Positions 49,175-62,191 of a stretch of DNA of 64,000 nucleotides are shown piece after piece. Source of the stretch: Whitmania pigra. Taxonomy: Eukaryota; Annelida; Clitellata; Hirudinida; Haemopidae. Numbering within the stretch: the first letter of the stretch is position 1; each line of letters begins with the position of its first letter. Under the pieces are notes generated by a model. The model did no database searches and was not told the DNA's origin. It worked only from the letters and a program-made list of their open reading frames with translations. The stretch spans positions 1,642,501-1,706,500 of the forward strand of contig JAJTWR010000205.1 in assembly GCA_021613335.1 (NCBI GenBank). The letters are read 5' to 3'. Position numbers and translations under genes: made by a program.

Positions 49175-52100
49175 ATGGGCGATTCAGACGCAGAAGAGTT
49201 CTTTGATTGTGATGAAATAAGTGAGATGCAACGTGCTTTTAAGGGAAAGTGAATAAAAAATTTGAAAATGAAATTGGAATTCACAGATACAAAAGAGCAA
49301 ACTGGACAAATGGATAATGATTGCAACAAGTTTCTCGGTAATGGGAAGTTTTCAGATTTTTCAAATGGACAGAAATCTATGTGGGGTGGAAGGTAATTAT
49401 ATTAACTTGTTGATCTGATGTGACAAATAATTTTCATCTTCAGTGGATAATATATGCAAACTATGTAGAAGTTTGTTTTAAGGCAACATGACACTAATAT
49501 AGTATGTTATTGGATTTAATTTTCTGTGAAATCTAATGAAAGATTTTGTTAACAGAACAAAACTCCCTGTTGAAATGTTTTCAAGAAATGACTACACTCT
49601 CTGGAGCATTCTTAAACAGTGCATTGGGAAGGTTAATCGAGTTAATATTAAGATATTCTTAATATTCAGCAATATTAAAATTTTTAATAACCAATATACT
49701 TTTTCTGAACAATTGGATGTTTGTAGAACTTTGTTCGACTGTGACACACATAGTGTCCATAGTTACTCTCTGTTTAAAATATCTACCGAAAATAGTCTGA
49801 CATTTGGATTTTTTCTCAGGAGCTGTCAAAAATAACCATGCCCCTCATTTTCAACGAGCCACTCAGTTTCCTACAAAGAGTGGTCGAAAACATGGAGTAT
49901 GCCTGTCTTCTGAGTCAAGCAAACAAATGCAACGACCCCATTAGAAGGCATGAGGTAAGTCACTATCTCAGACATTATTTTATCTCATTTTAATGTTTAA
50001 TGAAAGTATTAAATAACTTTAATACTTTATTGGCTTAGCTTTGTCTCCTTTTTTTGCTTAAGAAAGTTTAGCAGCAGTAAGGTTAATAAGCAATAATTGC
50101 TTAGAACAGCAGTTCTCAACCTGTAGGTCACCTGATGTTTTTGCCTAAGACATCAAGAATTTAATAGTTTTCAATACATTTTTTAAAAATATTTTTTGAC
50201 AAAACATTTTCCTTAAACAAGATGCTTTTTTAGTGCAAGCATTTTTTGGCTATTATATCAATATATTAATATAACACTCAGTGTAACATCTGGCCGTTTG
50301 CAAGATCGCGTCGTGTTGGCTGGACACGAAGTAGCAACCATGGCTTGTTCATTGTGCGGACCAATGGTACGAGGGGGGTCAAAATTTTGCAAATTTTTGC
50401 GGACGACCCCTAACTGAGTTAAAGGTAGCCCGATCGATTTTTTTGTTGGGGGTCAGCACAGCAAGTCGTGGCATCAGAAAGATTGAGAACTGCTGGCTTA
50501 GAAGGATGGTGCTAGGAATGAATGCCAGGCTGTAAAGTCAGTACTTGTTTGGTCAGAATGGAATCCTTTTTCTTAGGAGTAAACAATGTCAACAGTAATG
50601 ACTCTTTGCTAACAACTTAAGTAAAAAGAAAACTTTGTTTCATCGTGCTTACGTCCGACTAGCCATACTTTGGTCAGCACAATATACCTTAACTTGGTTT
50701 GATCTTTAGAAAATATTCGTGTCATAAAGATTTTATGTGACTGTTAATAGTCAATCTTGTCACCAACACCACCAGCTTGTCACCGCATTTGCATTGTCCG
50801 TCACTGCCTCAAACTGGGAACGTCTGGGCAAACCTTTCAACCCTCTCTTGGGGGAGACTTTTGAGTACCACAGGTAAAATACTCAATGTATTGTTTACAC
50901 AGCATACATCAGCCCATTCGTTTTTACATGAGCATATTTGCTTTCAATTTTGTGCCCGTACAAAAAGATTTGAGATTCTATACTTCTCTGACACTGTGTA
51001 CATTCAAGCATATCATTATTAATTAATTATCATTAACGTTATTATTGTTATCATTATAATTATTATTATTATCATCGTCATCATTATTATTATTACTATT
51101 ATTCAATTGTGTCACTCTCTTACGAGTAGAGAAGACATGGGCTACTCGATGGTCTGCGAACAAGTCAGCCATCACCCCCCCATCAGTGCCTTTTACGCAG
51201 AGTCGCCGGAGTACATCCTCCACGGTTCGATACACCCCAAGTTAAAGTTCTGGGGGAAGTCGGTAGAAGTTACCCCCAAGGGACTTGCTACTTTGTACCT
51301 CAAGAAGTGAGCCGACCGATTTGTTTCTTTCAAGTTAAAATTTGAATTGGAAATATTTATTTAAAATTTGAAATAGGTTATGTACTGGATTAATGATAAT
51401 GTTTTTTTTTAAATGCAAATATGGATTAAAATGTGAAATTAGAATGAACAAGTTTATTATTGTTGGGAAAGATTATGTGTTTACCATTAAATTGTTATTT
51501 GTGACTATTTATTGAATTGCGAGGCATGTTCGACATTAATCAATCTTGAAATTTGTATAATCGAGTTACATTTTTCACATATTTGATTCATAAAATCACA
51601 AGATTTCATGAATTTTGGTCTTCTTTCATATTTCAGATATGACGAATATTACTCCTGGCAGAACGTGAACTGCTGCGTTCACAACGTCATCATCGGCAAG
51701 ATTTGGATCGAGCACGTGAGACTCGTGACTTTGTCCTTCTTAGCCAAAACAATCAAATGAACAATTGCTGTTAATAACAACCGCTCGTTAAGTACTTGCT
51801 TGTAACATCTGGTGAGATGTCGGGATGATCATTCTCGTTATTGATTAGAACCATTCGCTCTCATGCCGTTTCTCAATCAAATGTTATCGTCTTGCACGAC
51901 GATTATCGGCAACTTATTTCCGTCCATCAGTACGGAGACATGGAGGTCGTCAACCACAAGACGGGGTGGAAATCTCTTCTGAACTTCCACCCGTGCGGCT
52001 GGTTCGGCAGGGACCTTCACAGGGTCGACGGCTACATTCAGGATGAGAAGTGAGTTAAACGTCATCATCCATCATCTTAATCAGCTCAAACAACGACCTT

Positions 52101-53910
52101 TTTGAGCCTGTGAATCAAGAATTTTGACTCCTTCGTTTTACCCTTCTAAGGAAAAATAAGCTAAGGTGCTTTTGTGGAAAGTGGATCGACTCTTTGTACA
52201 GTTTCGACCCTTCCAATTGGAGCAGCTACCTCAAGCAAGCCTCCAACAATGGTAAAACCACTGACAGGAGCAAGAGTCAGTCTAAGGTAGGAGGCATTTT
52301 GGACTCTCCAAATGCAGGGAGCGAGTGAATTTGTTTGAACTGATGAAATATTTATAAGACGAGTTAAAACGAGACTCAAAATGAGAACGTTTTGTTCATG
52401 GTTTATTCAATTAGAGTCCGTAGCATGACCGAGACGATTTCAATTCCTAATTAGCTCAGCCTAATTACAATAACAAGATTCACTTTGTGAATGTTAATGC
52501 ACTTTTATGAATATTAATGTACTTTATCAATATTAATGTACTTTATCAATATTAATGCACATTCTTTTTTTTTTTAGGAAAGTGACGACATCGAGGACAA
52601 TACCGTCGAGGTTCAAGTTCCATTGGAGCATGACGATGACATCAGCGACGAACTTCCAATTAGGAAGGTTGACGAGTGCCAATTCGATCTCCAGGGCCTG
52701 AGGCATGTTTGGTCAATCATACCAAAGCCCCCTCATGCTAACAAGGTTAGATGTGTGTGCTGGAATTTTTGGTTGTTTAGGGTGATGGTTATTATGAAAT
52801 AATTTACTATTATTATTATTATTATTATTATTGTTGTTGTTGTTGTCAAATAAATTATTTTTTAAATATTTAAGTGAGTTTGTGGATTTCCTGATCTTCT
52901 TATTAAGTTTGTTTATTTGTTACTGCTTCGTAGTAACATTGATTACTTCAATGCAGATATTAATTTCTTAATGAAAACAAATCTTAACCATTATTTGTTA
53001 TCATTGCGTCTACCTCAACTCTGTGCACATTGCAGTATTACAGTTTCACATACTTTGCAATGACACTCAACGAACCGCTGGACGACATGTCCATGAGTCG
53101 TCTGCCTCCGACGGACTGCAGATTCAGACCGGACATGAGGAAGATGGAGGACGGATTCCTCGGTTCGGCGATTCACCTTTCTTGATCTTTGAGCGTAAAC
53201 TCGGAGCTCAATAATATGCGTGTCAGATGGATGATCACTTAGTTTGAAACATTTTGTATTGCCCTTGTTTCTTTGGGTACAAAAGACACGAACAATGACT
53301 GATGTGAATTTTTTGCGATTAATATATAAAACATGTAAACATTATTTCTTGTACATTTAGTAATGATGATGATGTTATTAACTCACATCTATATAAACCA
53401 GATAAATATAAACAATAGTATAGCGACTTTTTTGTCTGTTTATAAAATTGTTTACCATTGCCACATCTGCTCCTCCAGACGACGCTTCCTGGGAGAAGAA
53501 CAGATTGGAAGAGAAGCAGAGAGAAGCCAGGAGAGAAATGAAGAGGACCAAGGAGGAATTTAAGCCAGTGTGAGTTGTTTGGTTGAAGGATAGGGTGATT
53601 AATTAATTGATTGGTTGGTTGTACAATGCTAGTGTCATTACTTTCTACAGTTATATTGAAATTTGTTATTTGTATTCTCTTAGCAACATTTTCACATATT
53701 TTTTTTGTTTTCAATGTCTTTGTGTGTCTCTTGCCTTTGCTTGCCATTAACATTGGTAACATTAACTCACGATATTTTAATCTTCCTTTTTCTCCGATAC
53801 CATGCAGATGGTTCAAGATGGCCATGAATCGTGCAACTGGAAAAGAGGATTGGATGTTTGACAAGAACTATTGGAAGAGAGATTGGTCACGCTGCCCAGA
53901 CATATTTTAA
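49175..53910 (+). CDS. OSBPL2: Oxysterol-binding protein-related protein, ORP2/ORP1-short type
   Basis: Exons: 49175-49220, 49287-49392, 49556-49631, 49820-49954, 50776-50873, 51130-51306, 51637-51715, 51931-52049, 52151-52286, 52578-52745, 53036-53162, 53479-53569, 53808-53910; 486 aa, compared with 480 for human ORP2. A short N-terminus carries EFFDCDE (residues 8-14), an FFAT motif for VAP at the ER. The ORD lipid-binding domain follows: MFSRNDYTLWSILKQCIGK, ITMPLIFNEPLSFLQRV, RLGKPFNPLLGETFEY, the family signature EQVSHHPPISAF, HGSIHPKLKFWGKSVEV, CCVHNVIIGKIWIE, LPPTDCRFRPDMR and a final RCPDIF. There are no PH or ankyrin domains, as in ORP2. Known role: non-vesicular sterol/PI(4,5)P2 transfer at membrane contacts. 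The ATG at 49175 is supported by the FFAT position matching ORP2. An upstream long isoform cannot be excluded. Confidence 0.95.
50107..50495. mobile_element. Non-autonomous hAT-type MITE (389 bp)
   Basis: The element has terminal inverted repeats: the left end begins CAGCAGTTCTCAACCT and the right end is its inverse with one change. It is flanked by a perfect 8-bp direct repeat GCTTAGAA at 50099-50106 and 50496-50503. The 8-bp duplication and CAG...TTCTCAACC termini are hallmarks of hAT transposons. There is no transposase coding capacity inside. It sits in ORP2 intron 49955-50775. The matched duplication suggests a fairly recent insertion. Confidence 0.9.
52481..52562. repeat. Short tandem repeat, about four units of 19-22 bp
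   Basis: Units of the type ACTTTATCAATATTAATGT are repeated in ORP2 intron 52287-52577, directly upstream of the acceptor. Confidence 0.85.
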
Positions 53911-54803
53911 CTTTCTTGATAATGGCAGCGACGACGACGCTGATGTGGGTTAAGAAATCTGTAATTTTTTGGCGTCTGGTTTCCATAGAGTCGCGTGTTT
54001 ACAGTGGTGCAAAAGTTTATCTTTCGTTGGATTAATTTAACCTTTAACTTAAGGCCTTTTTTTAGATGTCTCTCACTGCAGTTAAAGTTCGTTACTTTAA
54101 TCTCATAAGCGTCTGCTAATTCTGCCAGGGTCTGTTGGCCAGGCGTCGTGATGCGGTAGATTCACTCGAGAATTGTGCTCTGGTTTTTGTTTTTAATTTC
54201 ATTTAGTTGAATTTGTTAATAGCGGGCAAACTCCGACACCTCGTTTAGGACTTTATTTAGTCCATCGTCTAGCATCATCCTGACCGGCCGTTGAGAATTA
54301 TACATGACTGGTGTTATTTATTTATTAATTATTTCTACTCGATTGATGTATTTGTTTTTGAATTGCTTTATTAGTTAATATTAATAATTTATATTCTATA
54401 TTTTGCAAATGCAACTCACAAGGGTGGTCACTGCCATCCTTTATTGTTCATTTAGCTTTGTGATGTCTCCTGGCTGGTTCACAATGTTTGGCGTTTAAAT
54501 ATTAGAAGATTGTAGAACAAGAATTCATTAAAAAAACACTTCCAGTAAAGTGTATATTGGAGTCGTTTGTTTTTTGGGGTTTAAATGGAAAGAGCCATTA
54601 ACGCAAAACATGGAATATGATTTAGAAGATTTTAGTGGACTTCTGCTTTATTAGTCCAAGCATCGTACTTTCCAATTACTATTTGCTGCTCCGTAATTAT
54701 CCAAGTTGAACAATCCGAAAGATTTTTGAGACTACCGCCCAGTACATTAAATTCGGCGAGCTTAAGGTTTTAGACCTAGCTCTGACCATTGATCAGATTA
54801 ATT

Positions 54804-54809
54804 AATAAA
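54804..54809 (+). terminator. Candidate ORP2 poly(A) signal
   Basis: AATAAA about 0.9 kb after the ORP2 stop; no closer canonical hexamer was noticed. Confidence 0.4.
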
Positions 54810-54957
54810 ATGGCGAATTACTTAAAAAGGTAATCAAAAAACTTTAAAACTGAGAATTAGTTTTAAACGACGCCAATCAATTGTTGCCTGACTCGGCCAT
54901 TTGCTGTGGTCTATTATTCTTAACTACGTTTGCTGATTCATTAGAAAATAGAAGTGG

Positions 54958-54963
54958 TTTATT
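54958..54963 (-). terminator. Candidate poly(A) signal of the 54999-57096 gene
   Basis: AATAAA on the minus strand, 36 nt beyond the stop codon. Confidence 0.55.
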
Positions 54964-54998
54964 TTGCTCGTTTTTTGGTCTAAAAGTTGCTTCAAAAA

Positions 54999-57096
54999 TT
55001 AAAAAGCTGGCAGGTCGGACTTGGCGGGTCTGTGTTTCGTCTCGAATGCCACATTTTCTTTCAGGGGCGGCAGACGAGAAAACGCTGGCTTCTTGCTCCC
55101 AAACTTCGAACCTTGAAGGCTGTCATCAGCCTCATTTTCTGATGAGTGAAGCCAAACGTAGGGGAAGCTGGACGCAGGTATTTGGGGTCTAGGTCTGAGG
55201 TAAATGCTGGGATTGGACTGATCGACCCTATCCTTCTTGATCTCGTATTTGGTCACGTCGACGCCCGATGCTAAAGTCGCCTTAATTTCAGGGATTTCTT
55301 CCCTGGGCGTAGAAGGATTCTCTGGGGACGATTTACACTCGTTGTCTGGATCAACTTGATTGGTCGAATCTTTCGAGATTTCCGATTGGCTAGCTCCGCC
55401 GCTATCGCTCCGGACGTAGGCTATGTAGTTCATTTGATTGTCCGGACCATTCGACTGGTGTTTAGACCTCCAATATTCTCCGTTTTCGTAGTTGTTGAAC
55501 TTAGGCGTAGCCTCTGGACTATGGCACTGAGGAGGGGGAACCAGATACAAAAGCTGAACTTCTGACATTTGTGTCAATTCTTTCGTTGACAGATTCAAAG
55601 AGATGCAGTTGTCTTCAGCTTGTCCTTTGCCCGTCTGTTCGCTTTTGTTTGGTTTCAAATAATCTGGAAGTTCATCCGGCGGAAACTCAGGAGATGGAAT
55701 CAACGATAGGAGTTTACTAGCCTTGAAAATGTCATGGAGCGGGTTGTCCCGCTTAAAGTTTGTCGGAGTAGCGGGCTCGCTTAGAGTCGCTCTACCCCGT
55801 CGCCCCAGATTTGCTCTGGCAATTTCTTTTGTGAGGTTGTAGTTGAATACATTACCGCAGCATGGACACAAGACATTGGCGGATAAGTTGCACTCACTGT
55901 CAGAAACAGTTCTCTGCGTTTGTCGTTGATGACGAAAAGGATGACCGTGCATGACATTCTTTGGGAGACTGAGAAACTCTTCTTTGTCTTGACTGGAAAT
56001 TGATTTTTTATGACATCGACTAAATTCTCCAAGGGAGTCATGTATTGCTTTCGAATTAATAATCTTCCCATTGGCATTTTGAATGGCGCCAAGGTTGGCG
56101 TAAACAAAAGCCGAAGATTCAGCGCAGGTCTTTTGATGTTTGTTGTAATTGGCCTTTCTTGAAGGGATTTCTGGGGGTTCGTGTTCGAACCCTGAGGCTG
56201 GATTGGAATTGTAGTAAAAACCCTTTCTCTGTCTCTGTTCCACTGTATTGCATTCCGAACGACTTCTTGACGGAAATTGATAGTGGCTTCCAGTGACTCC
56301 AATCCATCTCTTTTCTTTGCAACTTGAGCACGGGCAGTCTATTATTGGATCGGTTGATTTGCTAAACCAGTCATCATTCCCAACAGATCGGCCGAATCTC
56401 TGCGATTTAATCATCACAATGCTTTTAAAATGTATTTTTTAAAGCTTAAACTTTAATTTATCTTGGTAGATAAAGAGAATCTCAATTAAAAAAAACTGCA
56501 CCTACTTCAGTCGCCATCTTGTCGAACAGCGAAACAAAATTGGATCCGTTGGGAAGCGTCACGGACTTGTTCCGAAATCCCGATCCGTTCGAGGAAATTT
56601 TGAAATGAGAATCGTCGCTGAACGTCGGAGTCGGGGGAACAGATCCAAATATTTGGAGGTCTTGAATAGGAGTAGACAACATCGCCGACGAAGAATAAGA
56701 CCGCCCGCCAGATTTACGGCTGTCGCTGAATATCCTTCGAGAAGTTTTGCCAACACTGCGTTGCAAATCCTCACTGGAAGAAAGACTTCCACTTCTGGAC
56801 TCTTTCCACGTCTTGATTTTTTGCATCGTGCGACTTTGGACAGACTTCTTCGGCTGCTTTAGAAAACGATTCTTGGTATCATGTTTGTGTTTTAATCCCC
56901 TGAAAACGGCATTGTCGTCGCTGGAGATAGTCTCGATGGATATCGGATCGACATTGGAAAGAGCAGATGGTACGGAGACGGCGAGCAGATGAGGGTGGAT
57001 CATTGCCTCCGATCCGATCCTGTGGGCTGGGAACGAAGGCCCCGAGCATGATCTGGTTCTCGATCCTCCTCCTGAGTTTTTATTTTTAAACCACAT
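54999..57096 (-). CDS. Unrecognised protein, Ser-rich, probably disordered, with two CPC-type cysteine clusters
   Basis: Two exons on the minus strand: 57096-56506 (197 codons) and 56399-54999, joined in phase 0 across an intron of about 106 nt (GTAGGT donor, CGCAG acceptor); 663 aa. I do not recognise the family. The first exon is basic and Ser-rich (SGSLSSSEDLQRSVGKTSRR; SVPPTPTFSDDSHF) and ends FVSLFDKMATE. The second exon has two cysteine clusters, DCPCSSCKEK and NVLCPCCGNVFNYNLT, which might form a small metal-binding module. It also has a Pro/Ser-rich region with possible phosphorylation sites. There is no signal peptide, membrane segment or clear fold. Support for reality: two long adjoining open frames on one strand, coding-like composition, clean splice sites and a nearby poly(A) signal. 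The start (ATG at 57096) is tentative. Confidence 0.68.
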
Positions 57097-58460
57097 CAGG
57101 ACAAATTCAAAATAAGATATCTGGCAAAAACCTTGGAGTCTTAAGAACAGACCGCTTTTAAAGAATAATTACCTACCGGATGGCAATTATTTTACACTGC
57201 CAGGTGCATTTCTGCCCAGGATGAGCTGGCCTAGATTGTTGTATTTATCGGGCGAACGAAATTAGCGATAGCCGAGCTTGGGAGAAGGTCAATGCTTTCG
57301 CAATTGATAATTTTGGCAAGTATTCTATAACAGTAATAATAAGCCATGTTCATTAACTTGAACGACTTCTAGCACTCGAGTTCTTGATAAGTGGCAGCTA
57401 GTTAATGTCACCGCATATGTATAAGCGTAGCGGACAAAAACTCACTTTTGTGCTTGAACCTGTACGATGGCCAGCAAAAAAACATTTTCGTAGCTCGACA
57501 AATCCCAGCCAAATACCGAGCCAGAAATCGCCTTGAAAAGGGGAACAAAAACAAAAATTTCTCAAACGGGAGGTGGCATAAAAACTAAGCGACTCTCGGA
57601 GAGAAGCCTGCTATCCTTCAGCGACGAGCACTTACAGCAACCTCTAATGATACCTCAATTACCTTACGAAAACAGGCTATCTGCAGCTAGGGCACCATTC
57701 TGTTCGTAAACACTCAAATGACTACGGTCTATCGAATACCACATTGCGAGCCTTTCCAAGCAATGCTTATTGAAATCCGATCCTAGATCCACATTTTCAA
57801 TATCTCATGGGATTTGTTGAATGGCATTACCGGATCAATAATGCACTTAATGAGCTTGACGGCCATCCCCATCCCACTTAAAATTGTTTCGCTTTGAAAT
57901 GTTTGGAGAATGACTGATGACAGTAATTGGAGCAGTTCGTGTGGCTCACCAAGTAAAGAGCAGTTGTTTACTTTTTCGAGAATGCTTTCATTGCTCTAAA
58001 GTACGCCTCCCGAAACAAGAATAAGTAGTAATGAGCAAATGCTGGTGCAGGATGATTATAATTATATTGCTAAACCCTGGCATTTACTTGAATTCATAAC
58101 TGGGTTTATGAATAACTTTAGATTTACTGTAAAATTAAAAACCTTTCAAACGCCTAGAGAACGACTGAGATAGGCTCTATTATATCATCTATTTTATCAC
58201 AGAAACAACTCAGAAAAGATCTCCTACATTTCACTCAACATCTAATATCCCAATTTAGAAAATAATCACTGAGGATTATTACTGTGTCTGGCCACTGTAA
58301 TATTAAGTAACTGACGTTTTTTCAAGCGACACCACCCACTTGTTTACTAAACGTTTATTGAAGGAAAGCATAAATTCGGCTTATGTATATGCATTTATAA
58401 TGATATAATACTATGATCTAATAGATATAAATATCTTCATTTGACGATCGTAGTCGGCAT
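57097..58460. other. Intergenic, nothing recognised
   Basis: Upstream region of the 54999-57096 gene and the 3' side of the aminotransferase gene. No coding sequence, RNA gene or repeat stands out. Confidence 0.6.
58354..58359 (-). terminator. Candidate KYAT3 poly(A) signal
   Basis: AATAAA on the minus strand, about 100 nt past the stop. Confidence 0.6.
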
Positions 58461-61400
58461 TCACTCCTTGAGGCTTTTCTTCCATTCGTGGAAGATGTCA
58501 GCAGCTTTGTCGAGAGTCTCATCTTTCTGTAATTGGAGAGAGCAACGAATGTTAGATGCAGAAGAACTATTATATTAATAGTATTATTAATAATATTATT
58601 ATTAACTGACCTTTATGAAGCAGAATCTGACCAGATTTTCAGACAGAACTTTGTGACTAGCTGAATAAAACGCGCTGTTCGGGATGGCCGTCAATTTCTG
58701 GAATATTCAATAAAAACGTCAATGAATCTGAGATTGTCGTTTGAGAAATTTCATTTTAAAATATTAATTAACAAGTTTTTCTTCACCTTATTTCTTGCCA
58801 TCCACTTGACGAACTGGTAATCTTTCGACTCTTTGTTGTTCGGGTCAATCTTAAAACCTTCAGAAATAAATTGATCGATAAACATGCTTTGAACGAATAT
58901 CAACGCAATTCTGTAATACCGACATTCATTGCTCCTACTCATTACTCATGTAATGACTGAAGGATGATGATTATGATGCAGATCAAAGCATGTTACGTGG
59001 AACATGAAAAGATCAAAGCCTTCAGCTTTTCCTAACACACGGTTGATTTAATCATGCACTCCATCACTGCAATTTCCATATTTTAGTGACAACATCATCA
59101 TCATCCATACCATCACAATCATCATCCTTATGTCCCTAATTGCTGTGCTCATTCTCAGGCAGTGAAGTGCAACTTTTACTTAATGAAAAATAATAAGCAT
59201 CTAAGATGTTAACAAAGCACAAATAAAAAATGAACTAAATTAAACACATAATACTTTTCAAGATCTAAAAACACACTCTTCAAACGACTGAACAAACAGG
59301 GACCTGTTTCTTTCACTTACCCATCTTGGAAATATCAACGACCATGAAGTACCCCCCTTCGGGGACAACCGGCAGCATTCCTAAGTCATTGAAGAGGCTG
59401 ACCATCACGTCCCTCTTTTCTATAAGTTCCCTGGGCAACTGATAAAAATAACTATCTTTGCTTCCCAGCAATTTGAGTTCTCTTTCAAAACAAAGTGCCA
59501 CGGACTCCTGAAAGAATTGATTTTAATAATTAACTTACACAATTTATAATTAAGTTAATTAGTTTATGCTGTTGTGATGTGCCGAGAAAGCTTATTATTT
59601 CATAACTTAAAAGGACAAAGAAACATCAGAAATATAGATATGAGACCATATTTTTGAAAATTTAACTAAAAATAAAAAGAGGAAGAATAAAAAAAAAAGA
59701 TGGATTTAAAAAAAAACTAAAAAAAAAAGGCTGAAAATGTTTAAATACAAAATAACAATGAATGATTGTCACAAGAACAAAGCTGCTGACAAAAGTGATG
59801 AATGAATGTCAACATTCAAAAAAAAGATGATTTTAACATTCAAATCGATAACTTTCACATCACAATTCGCAAAATCAATGAGCAGGCGTGTCGTCGATGC
59901 ACGTGCAAAACATACCTGCAGAGGCGTAGCACATGTGTACGTGCAATTCTGATGAACGATCTTGAGGTTTTCAAGGAGGTGCTCGGGCCCTATGGACCAG
60001 CCCACCTTCCATCCGGTCACAGAGAAGGTCTTTCCGGCGCTCCCTATGGTGATGGTTCTCTCCCACATTCCTGGCAAGTTGGCTGTAGGATATTGTCAGA
60101 CAGAATTTAAAATATTGTTGTCAATGCTATCTTTTAACAAAATTTGTTGATTCTGTTTATGTTCAGTTGCTATATATGATGTTAAATTGTTTTGGTCAGC
60201 AGAAATAATTACATGACTAAACTGGTTATATTATAATTTTACTGAATTGCAAATAAATAAATAGAAAATCTTATAACTCTGGACTTAACCAAAATGTAAT
60301 AAGAAGGAAATTCGAACGTCTTTACAACAATTAGATAATCATTTTAATCAGATAAATTGTTTTGGTCAGCAGAAATAATTACATCACTAAACTAGTTATA
60401 ATATAATTTTAATGAATTGCAAATAAATAAATAGAAAATGTTATTACTCTGGACTTAACAAAAATGTAATAAGAAGGAAATTTGAACGCCTTTACATCAA
60501 TTAAGAACAATTAGATAATCATTAAGTAGTTGCCAATAGCAACAAAAACTCACCTATCCTGACAAATTCATTACCAGGGTAGACCAGTCTCTCATAAACC
60601 TCGTCCGAGATGGCAATGACATCGTGCTTCTTGCAAAGGTCAGCAATGAACTCCAACTCATCCCTGGTGTACACCTGTATTAATGTTATTGTAATAATTA
60701 TAAAATGTTATAATATTATTGTAGCAGTAACATAAATAAATTAAGAACATAATATTAACTTCCTAAATCGTTATTGCCAGCATCACATTAAATCTTACTA
60801 GCATCATATATTATTCCTTATGTAATATGTATGAATAACTAAAATTATATAAAATATATGCCACACATTCAAATATTTGTGGCACAATATTAACATATTA
60901 ACACCAAAACACACCAAAATTCATTTCAAATTCCAACCTTTCCGAGCGGATTGTTCGGGTTGTTGATGATGATCATCTTGGTTTTCTCGTTGAATGCCTT
61001 CGCCATCTCATCCCTGTCGAACGTCCAATCGGCCGTCGAGGTGTTAACGCCGGGGGGTTTGGTCTTCGGGAAGCAAAAGTAAGTTTCATTAATCGTTTAA
61101 AGACAGAAGAACTATTATCGTGCATTAAAATTTCAAAGTGATGGAAATGAAAGCTTAGAATGGAAAATAAACAACAGTTAATTCACTAGTGCTTCATTAA
61201 AATGCCAATTTGACATAAGAACATCCCATTGAGCTGATATCTTTATAAACAATTTTTTAATGAAGTTCAAAGGTCATTGTGCTCAGAATTAAAACAAGTA
61301 AGATTAAATCAGATAGGCCGGTGATAAACAGATAACATTCAATAAATGTTGCACTCACTGATTTCAGAGGAACGTATCGAGGAGTTCCTCTGGCCTGTAG

Positions 61401-62191
61401 CACCATCGGCTCGTAGCAGTCGAAGAACGGTTCGATTATGATAACCTAAGTCACAATAATTAATTGAATGCGATTAGCATAAATTATGTTGATTAAGCTG
61501 ATTATCAAATACCGTAAACCCTGTTACGGTTTCATTTACAATGCAATGCAAAACCGTTGGACATAAGGAAACAAGGATAATTAATGCAATTAAAAAAAAA
61601 ATAACCTCATCTCCTTTATGGATAAAACCCTGATGACAGTAGAAGAGAGATGCATAGGCTCCTGAGGTGATGAGAATTTCCTTGTTGGCATCTATCTCCC
61701 TGTTCAGAATGCCCTTGTAAGTTTCAGCAATGGCATTGACAAGCCTCGGATTACCCTTTCGATGCAATTCAGAAGTAGAGGTCATTTTCCAAGCCAATCA
61801 AAAAGTTAATATCTTGTGCTTACATGGCTTCTGGAGTATTGATGCAGGAATGGATTCTTGTCGTTGTTAGCAACTTCTTTCAAGGCATCTGTGACATACG
61901 TAGGAGGAAAGAAATCTGGGAAGCCCTAGAGATTTCAAATACAAAGAGTTTGATGTATGGCTTATGGTCAACTTGAGAACTAAAGGTTATAACATCAAGC
62001 ATGCATATTCAAAAGTCACCTGTCCAAGATTCAAAGCCTGAGTTTCGGTTGCCAAAGCACCAAATTCAACCCTGGAATTGAATAAAATTTTAAAATAAAT
62101 CTTTCGAGGGGAGAAACACATTTCATCTTTACCATATGTTTTTTTCCGTTCCACAAAAGCGGTCTGAAAGTCTGAATTTATCGGCATTCAT
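58461..62191 (-). CDS. KYAT3: Kynurenine--oxoglutarate transaminase (KYAT3-like, PLP class I/II aminotransferase)
   Basis: Exons, minus strand: 62191-62133, 62071-62020, 61925-61824, 61755-61606, 61445-61359, 61063-60938, 60674-60554, 60082-59916, 59507-59321, 58857-58787, 58697-58611, 58526-58461; 424 aa, typical for the family. Motifs: [80 protein letters not shown], and the PLP-binding loop [19 protein letters not shown] with the Schiff-base lysine at about residue 250. The end ([28 protein letters not shown]) is closer to KYAT3 than KYAT1, from memory. Known reaction: transamination of kynurenine to kynurenic acid and cysteine-conjugate beta-lyase activity. The ATG at 62191 follows an acceptor (TTTACAG), so an upstream non-coding exon is likely, perhaps at about 62708-62789 with donor AAAAG|GTAATG. 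No clear targeting peptide is seen. Confidence 0.95.
60184..60523. repeat. 170-bp direct tandem duplication in a KYAT3 intron
   Basis: Copies 60184-60353 and 60354-60523 both begin AAATTGTTTTGGTCAGCAG and share most bases, with scattered substitutions and a small insertion near the end. The intron is 60083-60553. Confidence 0.9.

Larger units (their letters stand above)
53911..54998. other. Convergent 3' region of ORP2 (+) and the unrecognised gene (-)
   Basis: No gene is recognised. It contains AATAAA on plus (54804-54809) and on minus (54958-54963), so the two 3' UTRs are nearly back to back. Confidence 0.6.
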
